From Corallococcus sp. EGB (GTDB lineage: Bacteria; Myxococcota; Myxococcia; Myxococcales; Myxococcaceae), in contig NZ_CP079946.1 of NCBI RefSeq assembly GCF_019968905.1, positions 9,025,356 to 9,089,355 on the forward strand: a stretch of DNA of 64,000 nucleotides, given 5' to 3'. The notes beneath the pieces were generated by a model, which was not told the DNA's origin, searched no databases, and saw only the letters and a list, made by a program, of their open reading frames with translations. The position numbers and the translations under genes were made by a program. Below, in pieces: positions 1 through 9,279 of this stretch (position 1 is its first letter; each line of letters begins with the position of its first letter).

Positions 1-850
1 GGAGCGCGCGAGGTACGAGCAGCAGCGCCAGCAGTATGAGCAGCAGCGTCAGCAGTACGAGGCGCAGCGCCAGCAGTACGACGCCCAGCGCCAGCAGGAG
101 GCGGAGCGCCTGCGCACGGCGGACGCGCAGCAGCGTCAGCAGTTGGAAGCGGAGATGCAGCGGCGCACGGAGCAGCAGCAGGCCGAGGCGCAGCGGCTGG
201 CGGAGCTCAACCAGCAGCTCCAGCAGCGCACGCAGGAGCTGGAGCAGGAGCGACAGGCGCGGCTTCAGGCGGAGCAGCGCGCGTCGCAGGCGCTGACGCG
301 GCTTCAGGACCAGAACCTGAAGGTGCGCGAGGAGGCGCGCGGCACGGTGGTGACGTTGTCGGGCAGCGTGCTGTTCGCGACGAACGCGACGGAGCTGTTG
401 CCCGCGGCGCGCGACCGGCTGTCGGACGTGGCGACGGCGCTGAAGCAGTCGAACAGCCCGTTGCTCATCGAGGGTCACACGGACGCGCGAGGGTCGGCGG
501 AGTACAACGACCAACTGTCGGAGCGCCGCGCGGAGAGCGTGAAGAACTTCCTGGTGAACCAGGGCGTCCCGGCGGACCGCATCGAGATCCGGGGCATGGG
601 GAAGAGCCGCCCGGTGGCCTCGAACAGCACGGCGGAAGGCCGCGCGAACAACCGCCGCGTGGAGATCGTCGTGGAGCGCAACGTGGCGGGAGCGCAGCCG
701 TCGCGCACGGGAGGCGTGGGCGGCAGCGGCACGGAGGCGAAGCCGCACGGAGCGGGCATCGACCACCAGAGCCCCCAGCCCGAGCAGGGCACGGGCGACG
801 GTTCCGCGCAGCAGCAGGTGCCCCAGCAGCCCATGGACCACGGGCAGTAG
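1..850 (+). CDS. OmpA-family protein with coiled coil, 5'-truncated by window
   Basis: Last 282 residues of an OmpA/MotB-type protein; the start lies outside the window and the frame is open to base 2. The visible part begins with four 7-residue YEQQRQQ-like repeats, continues as a long Gln/Glu/Arg coiled coil to about residue 105, then an OmpA-like peptidoglycan-binding domain (about 115-225) with GHTDARG and the helix NDQLSERRAESV, and ends in a Gly/Pro/Gln-rich tail. By family knowledge the domain binds diaminopimelate in the periplasm, so the coiled coil probably spans between the outer membrane and the wall. A strong terminator follows 28 nt after the stop. The anchoring end is unseen. 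Confidence 0.9.
   Translation, partial: ERARYEQQRQQYEQQRQQYEAQRQQYDAQRQQEAERLRTADAQQRQQLEAEMQRRTEQQQAEAQRLAELNQQLQQRTQELEQERQARLQAEQRASQALTRLQDQNLKVREEARGTVVTLSGSVLFATNATELLPAARDRLSDVATALKQSNSPLLIEGHTDARGSAEYNDQLSERRAESVKNFLVNQGVPADRIEIRGMGKSRPVASNSTAEGRANNRRVEIVVERNVAGAQPSRTGGVGGSGTEAKPHGAGIDHQSPQPEQGTGDGSAQQQVPQQPMDHGQ
14..97 (+). repeat. Four tandem 21-bp units encoding YEQQRQQ-like heptads
   Basis: Four consecutive 21-bp units start with TAC/TAT and encode Tyr-(Glu/Asp)-(Gln/Ala)-Gln-Arg-Gln-Gln. They form the N-terminal part of the visible coiled coil of the OmpA-family protein. The array may extend further upstream outside the window. Such units can change number by slippage while keeping the frame. 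Confidence 0.85.
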
Positions 851-877
851 CGCACGCTCGCGCGCCTTGCGCACGAG

Positions 878-909
878 GGTCTCCATCCCGCTTGGATGGA
901 GACCTTTTT
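878..909 (+). terminator. Rho-independent terminator after the OmpA-family gene
   Basis: Perfect 11-bp stem, GGTCTCCATCC (878-888) and GGATGGAGACC (894-904), with loop CGCTT, followed directly by TTTTTCTTT. It lies 28 nt after the OmpA-family stop codon and insulates it from the acetyltransferase gene. Confidence 0.93.
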
Positions 910-974
910 CTTTCCGTGCTTCAGGCACGCATGTCCTAAAGGGGGGCGCGTAACCCCTGAAGCCCGGCTCCGCC

Positions 975-1568
975 ATGACCGACAAGTCGCCCGTCCTGCT
1001 CACCACCGAGCGCCTGCACCTGATGCTGCTGCCGCCTGACGCGGCGGAGCGGGTGCTCGCGTACCACGTGGCCAACAAGGACCACCTGGGCCCGGTGTCT
1101 CCGGCCCGCCCGGCGACCTTCTTCTCCACCGCCTACTGGCGCACGCGCCTGGCCCAGGACCGCGAAGACTTCCGCCATGACGTGTCCCTGCGCGTCTTCC
1201 TCCTCCCCAGAGGCCAGCCTCTCGCGCTCTCTCCCGTCATCGGCAACGCCACGCTCGCCCACATCCGCCGGGGGCCGCTCCAGGCCGCGGACCTGGGCTA
1301 CGGCCTGGATCACCGCCACGAGGGCAAGGGCCTCATGACCGAAGCCCTCCGCGCCTTCTGCGACTTCGCCTTCAGCGCCATGGGCCTGCACCGGCTCCAG
1401 GCCAACCACCTGCCGGAGAACCTGCGCAGCGCCGCCGTCCTCCGCCGCCTCGGCTTCATCCCCGAGGGCTACGCCCGCGACTTCCTCCTCATCAACGGAC
1501 AGTGGCGCGACCACGTGCTCAATTCGCTCGTGGCCCCCGGCGAGCCCGGCCTCCGCGGCGGCCCCTGA
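975..1568 (+). CDS. GNAT family N-acetyltransferase, RimJ/RimL-like
   Basis: 197-residue acetyltransferase of the Acetyltransf_3 (RimJ/RimL) type, expected to transfer acetyl from acetyl-CoA to an amino group. It opens with the typical LLTTERLHLMLL strand. The core reads DLGYGLDHRHEGKGLMTEAL, whose HEGKGL segment is the R/Q-x-x-G-x-G/A acetyl-CoA pyrophosphate loop, followed by LHRLQANHLPENLRSAAVLR and RLGFIPEG, as in ribosomal-protein acetyltransferases. The substrate cannot be told. The stop is immediately adjacent to the stop of the convergent S9 peptidase gene. Upstream there is no obvious strong ribosome binding site, only a GGCTCCGCC stretch. Confidence 0.9.
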   Translation: MTDKSPVLLTTERLHLMLLPPDAAERVLAYHVANKDHLGPVSPARPATFFSTAYWRTRLAQDREDFRHDVSLRVFLLPRGQPLALSPVIGNATLAHIRRGPLQAADLGYGLDHRHEGKGLMTEALRAFCDFAFSAMGLHRLQANHLPENLRSAAVLRRLGFIPEGYARDFLLINGQWRDHVLNSLVAPGEPGLRGGP

Positions 1569-3626
1569 TCAACGCGCGGGCGCACGCACCCGCGGCTTCG
1601 GCTCCGCCGCCGGCAGGTTCTCGTCGAACCAGTCCAGCGTGCGGATCAGCCGGTCCTTCTGGTGTTCGGGCTTGCGCAGGCCGTGGCCTTCGTCCGCGTA
1701 GATGACCAGCTGGGTCTTCACCCCCAGCGTCTTCAGCGCCTTGTAGAACTCGTAGCCCTGCGACGCGGGCACCTCCACGTCCCGCTCGCCGTGCAACACC
1801 AGCGTGGGCGCCTTCACCTGCTTCACCCCGTTGATGGGCGAGGAGCGCGTGTACACCTCCGGCTCGTCGTACACCGAGGCCCCGAAGTACGGCAGCATCC
1901 ACGTGTCGATGTGGTTCGTGCCGTAATAGCTCTGCCAGTTCGCGATGCCCGCGCCCGCCACCGCCGCCTGGAAGCGCTGCGTCCGCGTCACCGCCCACAT
2001 CGTCAGGAAGCCGCCGTAGCTCCACCCCGTGATGCCCTGCCGCGCGGGGTCCACCGGCGCTGACGCCAAGACGGCATCCAGCCCCGCCAGCACGTCGTCG
2101 AAGTCCCCGTAGCCGAAGTCGCGGCGGTTCGCCTGCACGAACGCCTCACCCTGGCCGTAGCTGCCTCGCGGGTTGGGCATGAACACCGCGTAGCCTCGCG
2201 CCGCGAACAGCACCACCTGCGGATTGAACCCCGGCAACACGCCCGCCGCGGGCCCCCCGTGCACCACCGTCACCATGGGCGCCTTGCGGCCAGACGCGTC
2301 TGGCACCGGCAACACCAACCAGCCCTGCGCGGACTGCCCCTCGCGCGTCCACGTCACGCTGCGCACGTCGCCCACCGTGACGCGCACATCCGCGTTGAGG
2401 CGGGTCACCTGCTTCCACGCCCCCACCGGCCCCGCCCATACCTCCGGCGCCTGGGTGATGGCGTCGCGCACCACCGCGCTCGTCACGCCGTCCCTCCCCA
2501 GCGACACCGCCACGTGCTCCGGCCCCCGCCACAGCGTCGTCACCTCGCCGCCGCGCGGTGACACCGCCATCAGCGCGGCCTCGCCCTGCGCCTGCGCCGC
2601 GAACACCAGCCGCTCCGCCTTGGGCCAGAAGAGGTCCGTGGCCGTCGCCTTCATCCCTTCCGTCACGTCGCGAGCGGGCGGCACCTTCGCGGGCAGCCGC
2701 GCCTTCTCTCCCAACCGCACCTTCGCCGCCAGCCGCTCCGGCACCGACACCACGAGCACGTCCCCCCCCGTGCTGCCCTCGTCGCTCATCAGGCCCTCGA
2801 TGAACGCGAGCTGCCTGCCATCCGGACTCCACGCGGGCTTCGCCACCTGCCACCGTGGCACGTGCAACAGCGACGTCTCCCCCGACCCGGCCTCCACCGC
2901 GTACACCCGCGCGGTCCACCAGTTCGCATCCCCTGGCGGCTGCGACGCCACCACCGCCACGCGGGCGCCGTCCGGGCTCCACGCGTACTCGTGGATGAAC
3001 AGCCCCGCGGGCGACACGAGCCGCAGCTTCGCGTCCTCCACCGTCACCGTCGCGAAGCGCTTCACCGGCGGAGACGCCTGCACCACGCCTGTCTCTCGCG
3101 CCGCCGGGCCCCGGGGCCCCAGCGCGTCCTCCGCGCCCTCGATGACGAGCAGCCCCACGGACCTCCCATCCGGCGACCACTTCGGCGCCGCCACCACCCC
3201 CGTCACCGTGGTGAGCCTCCGCGCGGGCCCGCCCGCTCCAGACGCGTCCGCCACGTAGAGCTGCCGCGCGCGGCCCTCGCCCGCCGTGGACAGGAACGCG
3301 AGCTGACGGCCGTCCGGGCTCCACGCCAGCGACCCTTCCGCGCATGGCGCGCCGTCATCCGACGCGGTCACCCGCACCGGCGCCCGCTCCGGATGCGCCA
3401 GCTCCCGCACCTGGAGCCGCGCGGCGTCCTCGGTCCCCGGCACCGACTCCACCCAGGCCACCCGCGTGCCGTCCGGCGACAGCGACACCTCGCGGATGCG
3501 CACCATGCGCTGGAGCGCGTCGTACGTCGCGCTCACCTCCACCCTCGCGGGCGCGGGCACCGCCCCGGACGCCAGCGCGCCCCACATCCAACAGCCCACC
3601 GCCACTGCCAGGGTTGCCGCTCGCAT
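1569..3626 (-). CDS. S9 family prolyl oligopeptidase-like peptidase, exported
   Basis: About 685-residue serine peptidase of the S9 (DPP4/acylaminoacyl peptidase) class. The ATG at 3626 is chosen over an upstream in-frame GTG at 3647 because it gives a clean signal peptide (MRAATLAVAVGCWMWGALA). The N-terminal half has repeated SPDG/WSPDGRQLAF blades of a TolB-like beta propeller. The C-terminal alpha/beta hydrolase has the nucleophile motif GWSYGGF, an Asp in HGERDVEVP and a His in DEGHGL, so the Ser-Asp-His triad is intact. It probably degrades short peptides in the periplasm or outside the cell, consistent with a predatory lifestyle. A TAGACT -10-like hexamer lies at about 3656-3661 on the minus strand. 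Confidence 0.93.
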   Translation of the reverse strand: MRAATLAVAVGCWMWGALASGAVPAPARVEVSATYDALQRMVRIREVSLSPDGTRVAWVESVPGTEDAARLQVRELAHPERAPVRVTASDDGAPCAEGSLAWSPDGRQLAFLSTAGEGRARQLYVADASGAGGPARRLTTVTGVVAAPKWSPDGRSVGLLVIEGAEDALGPRGPAARETGVVQASPPVKRFATVTVEDAKLRLVSPAGLFIHEYAWSPDGARVAVVASQPPGDANWWTARVYAVEAGSGETSLLHVPRWQVAKPAWSPDGRQLAFIEGLMSDEGSTGGDVLVVSVPERLAAKVRLGEKARLPAKVPPARDVTEGMKATATDLFWPKAERLVFAAQAQGEAALMAVSPRGGEVTTLWRGPEHVAVSLGRDGVTSAVVRDAITQAPEVWAGPVGAWKQVTRLNADVRVTVGDVRSVTWTREGQSAQGWLVLPVPDASGRKAPMVTVVHGGPAAGVLPGFNPQVVLFAARGYAVFMPNPRGSYGQGEAFVQANRRDFGYGDFDDVLAGLDAVLASAPVDPARQGITGWSYGGFLTMWAVTRTQRFQAAVAGAGIANWQSYYGTNHIDTWMLPYFGASVYDEPEVYTRSSPINGVKQVKAPTLVLHGERDVEVPASQGYEFYKALKTLGVKTQLVIYADEGHGLRKPEHQKDRLIRTLDWFDENLPAAEPKPRVRAPAR

Positions 3627-3674
3627 CCGCCGCCTCCCGAAAAGCACCGGGGCAGAGTCTAACGAACCGCCCGC

Positions 3675-4196
3675 TCAGTGCAGCTGCGTCGGCAGCATGG
3701 GCAGCCCGTGGAAGAAGCGCCGTCCACTTTCGAAGCGATGGTGGAAGGTGACGCGCTGATCCAGGTACAGCCGCGCCATCTCCTCCTCGCCGTACGCGCG
3801 GAAGAACGCGGCGCGCGCTTCATCACACGCCCGCTCGTACTCCACGCACAGCGCCTCCCACTCCTCCGGTGGCAGCTCCCCCTCCGGCCAGCCCTCGCTG
3901 GTGAGGCCGTACGAGCGCTCCATCGCGTCCAGCTCCCGGGCCCGCATCCGCACGCGCGGATCCTCCGCGATGGCCTCGTCCGCCATCGCCGTGAGGATGT
4001 GCGCCACCAGGAAGAAGCCCGCGTCCGGCGGCACCGCGCCCGCGTCCCGCGCGCTCCGGAACGTCACCAGGAGCTGCGCGTCCATCTCCTCGCCGCCCAG
4101 CTCCGCCAGCTTCTGCGCCAGGCCACGCCACCGGGCCTCGGTCTCCAGGGCCTCGCGCCGCACCCCTTCCAACTCCTGCTCGCCCGTCTTTTTCAT
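3675..4196 (-). CDS. Unknown protein, acidic and helical
   Basis: 173-residue protein of unrecognised family. The start is the ATG at 4196 because GGAGAGGACACC lies just before it; the open frame extends further upstream but without a better start. The protein is rich in Glu, Ala and Arg and looks all-helical, with no signal peptide, no Cys pair and no catalytic motif that can be recognised. Segments such as LPPEEWEALCVEYERACDEA and MARLYLDQRVTFHHRFESG may form a helical bundle. It lies 48 bp upstream of the co-oriented S9 peptidase, so the two may share a transcript. Confidence 0.75.
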   Translation of the reverse strand: MKKTGEQELEGVRREALETEARWRGLAQKLAELGGEEMDAQLLVTFRSARDAGAVPPDAGFFLVAHILTAMADEAIAEDPRVRMRARELDAMERSYGLTSEGWPEGELPPEEWEALCVEYERACDEARAAFFRAYGEEEMARLYLDQRVTFHHRFESGRRFFHGLPMLPTQLH

Positions 4197-4610
4197 GGTG
4201 TCCTCTCCGGCCCGCGAAAGTCCCTTCCCACGAAGGTTCCCACCCTCGTCTGACGCTCGGACCCGGCAAACCGCGCAGTCCCATTTTTCCAAGACGTCCC
4301 GGCGCGTCAGGTGCCGGACGCCCAAGCGCGGCGCCGTCGCATGCCGGACGCGCACCTGTCCGCGGGGGGACGGACGGCCCGGCGGCCAGGCCGGGCATTT
4401 CGGGGCTGCCCGGGTGACGAACCACACGGCCGGTGATTGCGTCCGGCAACGTCCCTTCGCCAAGGCCGGGTGTCACCCGCAGGACGCTTGGGCCGCGCGC
4501 GGCGCCCACTCGCGCACTTGGTGGATGCCGGTGGTTGCCGACAGGCCCGGGAGGACGCATCCGCAAGACATGGGGCCCGAAGCCGGTGGCCCGTCCCGGG
4601 AGCCCTGCCG
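4197..4610. other. Intergenic region, divergent promoters
   Basis: About 410 bp between the divergent unknown gene and the AI-2E-type permease. Open frames cross it on both strands, but none has a ribosome binding site plus plausible protein composition. The 10-mer TGCCGGACGC occurs twice (near 4312 and 4344). No clear -35/-10 pair or terminator was recognised. Confidence 0.5.
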
Positions 4611-5693
4611 GTGTCCGAATCCGTCGTCCCACCGCAATCGAAGTCCCAGGTGTCGCTCCGCACGGTGCTCACCGTGTGCTTCGGGGTGCTGGGCGTGCTG
4701 GTCCTGGTGGTGCTCGTGGCCAGGACGCGCCTGGCGCTCACGCTCACCGGCATCGCGGCGCTCATCGCGCTGGCGCTGGAGCACGGTGTGTCCCGCCTGG
4801 AGAGGCGCGGCCTGAAGCGGTGGATGGCCATCGCCCTGGTGCTGCTGGCGCTGTTCATCGCCATCGTGGCGCTGGGCCTGCTGGTGATTCCGAACCTGGT
4901 GGAGCAGGTGGACGCGCTGGTGACGCAGTGGCCGCACCTGTGGAAGCAGGTGCGCGCCACCGGACTCCTGCGCGCGCTCAACCAGCGGCTTCAGAGCCTG
5001 GGCTGGAATGAACGGCTGGAGGAGGCCACGCCCGCGCTCGCCGGCCCCCTGCCCTCGCTCCTGATGAGCGCCATTGGCGGCGTGGTGGGCCTGCTGGGCG
5101 GCATCGTCACCGTCTTCTTCCTGGTGGTGTTCATGCTGGTGTTCGGCGGCGGCGTGCTCAAGCGCCTGCTCGACCTGGCCCGCCCCGACCACCGCCTGCG
5201 CTACGTGCGCGTGCTGCGCAACATCTACAGCGCGACGGGCGGCTACCTGTCCGGCATCACCCTCATCTGCGCCATCAACGCCACGCTCACCACCACCATG
5301 CTGGCGGTGCTGGGCATGCCCTTCTACCTGCCCCTGGGCGTGGTCAGCGGCTTCTCCAGCCTGGTGCCCTACGCGGGGCCCATCGTCGCGGGCGGCATCA
5401 TCACGCTGCTCACGCTGGCCACCGGCGGCCTGTGGAAGGCGCTGGCGGTGTTCATCTACTTCCTCCTCTACGGCCAGCTGGAGGGCAACGTGATGGCGCC
5501 GCTCGTGTTCAAGCGCACCGTGCACGTCAACCCGCTCCTCACGCTGCTGGCGGTCCTCTTCTGCGTGGAGCTGGCGGGCATCGTGGGCGCGGTGGTGGCC
5601 GTGCCCGTGGCGGCCACCGTGCAGATCATCGTCCGCGAGGTCCTCCTCTTCCGCCAGGAGCGCCGCGCCGCGGCCGTCCTCCCCGAGCCCTGA
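4611..5693 (+). CDS. AI-2E family transporter (UPF0118/PerM-like)
   Basis: 360-residue polytopic membrane protein of the AI-2E/PerM family. The GTG at 4611, preceded by CGGGAG, is taken as start; the frame is open further upstream but that part has no membrane character. Hydrophobic segments are arranged as in the family: two near the N terminus, one, then a cluster (IGGVVGLLGGIVTVFFLVVF, YLSGITLICAINATLT, VVSGFSSLVPYAGPIVAGG, WKALAVFIYFLLYG) and a last one near the C terminus. The conserved LVPYAGPI and the LEGNVMAPLVFKR region match the family. Members export small molecules such as AI-2 or act as ion antiporters; the substrate here is unknown. The stop overlaps the DedA start by one base. 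Confidence 0.9.
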   Translation: MSESVVPPQSKSQVSLRTVLTVCFGVLGVLVLVVLVARTRLALTLTGIAALIALALEHGVSRLERRGLKRWMAIALVLLALFIAIVALGLLVIPNLVEQVDALVTQWPHLWKQVRATGLLRALNQRLQSLGWNERLEEATPALAGPLPSLLMSAIGGVVGLLGGIVTVFFLVVFMLVFGGGVLKRLLDLARPDHRLRYVRVLRNIYSATGGYLSGITLICAINATLTTTMLAVLGMPFYLPLGVVSGFSSLVPYAGPIVAGGIITLLTLATGGLWKALAVFIYFLLYGQLEGNVMAPLVFKRTVHVNPLLTLLAVLFCVELAGIVGAVVAVPVAATVQIIVREVLLFRQERRAAAVLPEP

Positions 5694-6307
5694 TGAGCCA
5701 CTCCCCCCTCCAGCTCCTGCTGATGCACGGCTCTGTCCCGCTCATCTTCCTGGTGCTCGTGGCCGGGGGGCTGGGGCTGCCGTTCCCGGAGGACGTGGTG
5801 CAGCTGGCGGCGGGCGTGCTGTCGCACCGGGGCGCCATGCCGCTGCCGGTCGCCCTCGCGCTGTGCTTCGCGGGCGTGCTCAGCGGGGACACCGTCCTCT
5901 TCCTCACGGCGCGCCGCCTGGGGAACGCCCTGTACACGCACCGGCGCACCCGCCGCCTCTTCCCTGCCGAGCGCCGCGAGCGCATCCAGCGGCTGTACGC
6001 GAAGCACGGCTCCCGGGTCGTCTTCTTCGGCCGGTTCATGTCCGTGCTGCGCGTCCCGGTGTTCGCCATGGCCGCGGCGGAAGGGATGCCCCTGCGCCGC
6101 TTCCTCTTCTGGGACGGGCTGGCGCTGTGCCTGAGCTCGCCCCTGGTGGTGATGCTGGGCTACGTGGGGTCCGCGAGCGTGGACCGCGTGGCCAGGGGCG
6201 TGGGCCGCGTGGAGCACTTCATCGCGCTGGCCGGCGTGGCCGCCCTGCTTGTGGTGCTCGCGGTGCGGCATGTCCGCGAGAAGCGGCAGCCTCGCCCGTC
6301 CCCCTGA
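5693..6307 (+). CDS. DedA family membrane protein
   Basis: 204-residue integral membrane protein of the DedA/SNARE-associated (VTT) family. The ATG overlaps the stop codon of the upstream AI-2E-type permease (TGATG), so the two are translationally coupled. Family features are the LPFPEDVVQLAAGVLSHRG segment near the N terminus, the amphipathic G.R......FGRFMSVLRVPVF region with its conserved basic residues, and a C-terminal hydrophobic helix. DedA proteins support membrane homeostasis and lipid (undecaprenyl phosphate or phospholipid) flipping. Pairing with the permease suggests a joint envelope role, but the substrate cannot be inferred. Confidence 0.9.
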   Translation: MSHSPLQLLLMHGSVPLIFLVLVAGGLGLPFPEDVVQLAAGVLSHRGAMPLPVALALCFAGVLSGDTVLFLTARRLGNALYTHRRTRRLFPAERRERIQRLYAKHGSRVVFFGRFMSVLRVPVFAMAAAEGMPLRRFLFWDGLALCLSSPLVVMLGYVGSASVDRVARGVGRVEHFIALAGVAALLVVLAVRHVREKRQPRPSP

Positions 6308-6340
6308 GTCGCGCACGGGGCGGTCCCCACCACCCCACCC

Positions 6341-7692
6341 GGGAGTGAAGCAAGCAAGCTCACACCGGAGGCGCCGCTCGGGCCGGTGGACACCTGGCCG
6401 CAGAGCCTGCGCACGACCGTCAGCCTGTGCCTGTCCTCCACCTTCCCCATCCTCATCGCGTGGGGGCCGGAGCGCGTGCAGCTCTCCAACGACAGCGACC
6501 GCCCCATCTGCGGCGCGAAGCCCCCGGAGTCCATGGGCCAGCGCTTCCGCGAGTGCTGGGCCACGGCGCTGGCGGCGGTGGGCCCGTGTTCGAGAAGGCG
6601 GGCACGGGCACGGGTTCCTCCATCGAGAACCAGCGCATGTTCCTGGACCGGCACGGCTACCTGGAGGAGGCCTTCATGACCTTCTCCTTCAGCCCCATCC
6701 GCGACGAGTCCGGGGGCGTGGGCGGCCTCTTCCACCCCATCGCGGAGGTGACGGAGAAGCTGCTCAGCGCGCGGCGCACGCAGACGCTGCGCGAGCTGTC
6801 CGCCCTGCTGGGCAACGTGAAGGCGGTGGAGGACATCGGCGCCGCGCTGACGCAGTTGCAGCCGGACACCGTGCTCGACACGTCCCCTTCCTCTTCTTCT
6901 ACCGCCGCGATGAGTCCGCCCCGCGCGTCCGGTGGGTGTCCGGCATGGGCCTGCCCCCGGGCACCGCGTGGAGTCCGGAGGCGGCGGATGAGCCCCCGGC
7001 GCGCCCTGGATGACGCCTACCGCAACTTCTACGAACAGCTCCAGGCCACGGTCACCCACGCCGTCGTCAGCGTGCGCGCCTAGGAGTCGCTCGCGGACAT
7101 GGACGCGCCGCTGCCGCCGACGCAGCGCGCGCGCCAGGAGCTCACCCACCGCAACGCGCTGCGCCTGCTCGAGCTGGTCAACTCGCTGCTGGACGTCTCA
7201 CGCATCCGCTCGGGCAAGCTCGAGCTCCACATGGAAGAGAGCGGCCCGATGGAGCTGGTGCACGAGGTCCTCGACGTCTTCCACGAGCAGATGGAGCAGG
7301 CCCGCTGCGTCCTCCAGCTGCGGGCGGAGCTGGGCCTGCGCGTGTGGTGGGACCGCTCGCGCGTGCAGCAGGCGCTGACGAACCTGGTGTCCAACGCCAT
7401 CAAGTACGCGCCGGGCACGGCGCTCGACATCGGGCTCAGGAGGCACCGCGACCGGCTCATCCTCTCCGTGTCGGACGGCGGCCCGGGCATCCCGCAGGAG
7501 CACCAGGACCGCGTCTTCGAGCGCTTCGAGCGCGGCGGCCCGCCCCGCTCCGTGCACGGCCTGGGGCTGGGCCTCTTCATCGCCAGGCAGATCGTCGAGG
7601 GCCACCCTGGCAAGCTGGTCCTGCGGAGCGCCCCCGGCCAGGGCGCCACCCTCATCATCGACCTGCCGCTCCCGCCCAGGGTCCAGGCCTGA
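6341..7692 (+). pseudogene. Decayed PAS/GAF sensor histidine kinase
   Basis: Remnant of a soluble sensor kinase spread over all three frames. Frame 2 (about 6341-6590) encodes the start of a PAS-like domain, from TPEAPLGPVDTWPQSLRTTV to about VGPCSRR. Frame 1 (about 6590-6880) continues with VFEKAGTGTG and FSPIRDESGGVGGLFHPI. Frame 3 (about 6880-7010) carries a GAF-like piece, FLFFYRRDESAPRVRWV. Frame 1 resumes with YRNFYEQLQATVTHAV, meets an in-frame TAG at 7081-7083, then encodes the dimerisation helix and an intact-looking HATPase (NAIKYAP, DGGPGIP, GLGLGLFIA). The SHELRTPL-type H box expected between YRNFYEQL and the TAG is absent. The last piece could still be translated from 7099, but it has no phosphoacceptor His. 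Confidence 0.85.
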
Positions 7693-7702
7693 GCCCGGGC
7701 CC

Positions 7703-9151
7703 TCAGTGTTTGACGCTCGGGGGCTGGACCGGGCCTGGCTGGATGTTCTGGTTCACGTGGAAGAGGTTCTCCGGGTCGTACTTCCGCTTCACGTCCACCA
7801 GCCGGGGGTAGTTGTCGCCGTAGGTGGCCCGCACGCGCTCCTGGCCCTCGTCCATCATGAAGTTCACGTAGGCGCCGCCCGCCGAGTACGGATGCAGCGC
7901 GCTCCAGTACTCCTTCGCCCAGGTGGTGATGTCCGCCGCCCGCTCGGGTGACGGGTCCACCCCGACGATGACCTCCGACCAGCGCGCATCGCGGAAGCGG
8001 AAGGCGGTGTCATGCGGGCCCACGCGGTGCACCGCCCCGTCGATGGGGTACAGGTGCATGGTGGACTGCATGGACGGCAGCCGCTGCGCGAAGGAGATGT
8101 GGCGCTCGATGGCCGCGTCCGGCAGCTCGCGCACGAAGTCCGCGCGCCAGTACCATTGGTGCCCCGGCGGATAGAGCGCGTCGAAGGCGGTCTGCAACAG
8201 GGGGAAGGGCATGGCCATCACGCCGTGCAGCGCGGGCTGCATCGCCAGCACGGGCGCGAACGTCTCATCCGCGCGCGAGGGATGGCCCGTGTAGCACCAC
8301 ACGATGCCGCACATCTTCTGGAGGTGGAGCTCCTCCGGGAAGGGCGGCGCGGGCGGCACGGTGATGAAGACGAAGAAGCCGTTGAGCTCCTCCGGCGCGG
8401 CCGGGAGGAACTCGCGGTACCAGCGCATCACCTCCACCGCGCGGTCCAGGGGCCAGAGCGTGGGGCCTCCGACGACGATGTCCACGGGGTTGGCGCGGAA
8501 GAGGAACGACGTCACCACGCCGAAGTTGCCGCCTCCGCCGCGCACCGCCCAGAACAGGTCCGGGTGCTTGTCCGCGCTCGCGGTGACGAAGCGGCCGTCC
8601 GCGAGCACCATGTCCACGGCGAGCAGGTTGTCGATGGTGAGGCCGAAGCGGCGCGTGAGGTAGCCCAGGCCGCCGCCCAGCGTGAGCCCGGCCACGCCCG
8701 TGGTGGAGATGATGCCGGAGGGCACCGCGAGCCCGAAGGCGTGGGTGGCGTGGTCCACGTCCCCCCAGACGGCGCCGCCCGCGACGCGCACCGTGCGGGC
8801 CTCCGGGTCCACGCGCACGCCGCGCATGCGCGACAGGTCGATGACCAGCCCGTCGTCCACCAGTCCCAGGCCACCGCCGTTGTGGCCGCCGCCGCGCACG
8901 GCCAGGGGGAGCTTGCGCTCGCGGGCCAGGGCCACCGCGGCGATGACGTCCGCCACGTCCGCGCACCGGGCCACCATGGCCGGGCGCTTGTGGATCATCG
9001 CGTTGTACAGCTGGCACGCCTCCGCGTAGTCGATGTCCCCCGGCTGGATGAGCGCGCCGCGCAGCTGCGCCCGGAACAGCTCCACGCTGTCCGGCGTCAG
9101 CCCGGCGGGCAGGCTGGGGCCTGTCTGCGGGCGATGGCTTTCGAGTGTCAC
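7703..9151 (-). CDS. FAD-binding oxidoreductase, berberine-bridge enzyme type
   Basis: 482-residue flavoprotein. The GTG at 9151 is chosen because GGAGGAG sits upstream; the frame is open far beyond it but that part is the shadow of bioA. The N-terminal PCMH-type FAD domain has LPLAVRGGGHNGGG, with the His that often bonds FAD covalently, and the block VAGLTLGGGLGYLTRRFGL. The C terminus has the BBE motif AYVNFMMDEG with YDPENLFHVNQNI. A Cys in CGIVWCYTG might give a second covalent bond. Such enzymes oxidise sugars, alcohols or secondary metabolites and form hydrogen peroxide. Downstream of bioA on the same strand with a 128-bp gap; no link to biotin synthesis is implied. Confidence 0.93.
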   Translation of the reverse strand: MTLESHRPQTGPSLPAGLTPDSVELFRAQLRGALIQPGDIDYAEACQLYNAMIHKRPAMVARCADVADVIAAVALARERKLPLAVRGGGHNGGGLGLVDDGLVIDLSRMRGVRVDPEARTVRVAGGAVWGDVDHATHAFGLAVPSGIISTTGVAGLTLGGGLGYLTRRFGLTIDNLLAVDMVLADGRFVTASADKHPDLFWAVRGGGGNFGVVTSFLFRANPVDIVVGGPTLWPLDRAVEVMRWYREFLPAAPEELNGFFVFITVPPAPPFPEELHLQKMCGIVWCYTGHPSRADETFAPVLAMQPALHGVMAMPFPLLQTAFDALYPPGHQWYWRADFVRELPDAAIERHISFAQRLPSMQSTMHLYPIDGAVHRVGPHDTAFRFRDARWSEVIVGVDPSPERAADITTWAKEYWSALHPYSAGGAYVNFMMDEGQERVRATYGDNYPRLVDVKRKYDPENLFHVNQNIQPGPVQPPSVKH

Positions 9152-9279
9152 GGCGATTCCCTCCTCCAGGAGACGGCACCGGCACGGCGCCTGCCCCAAC
9201 GGATGCGCACGCGGAAGGTCCGCGTGGCACCGGGAAGCAGGAGGGGGCTTCCCGGCACGCGCCGCCAGCAAGGGCCGCC

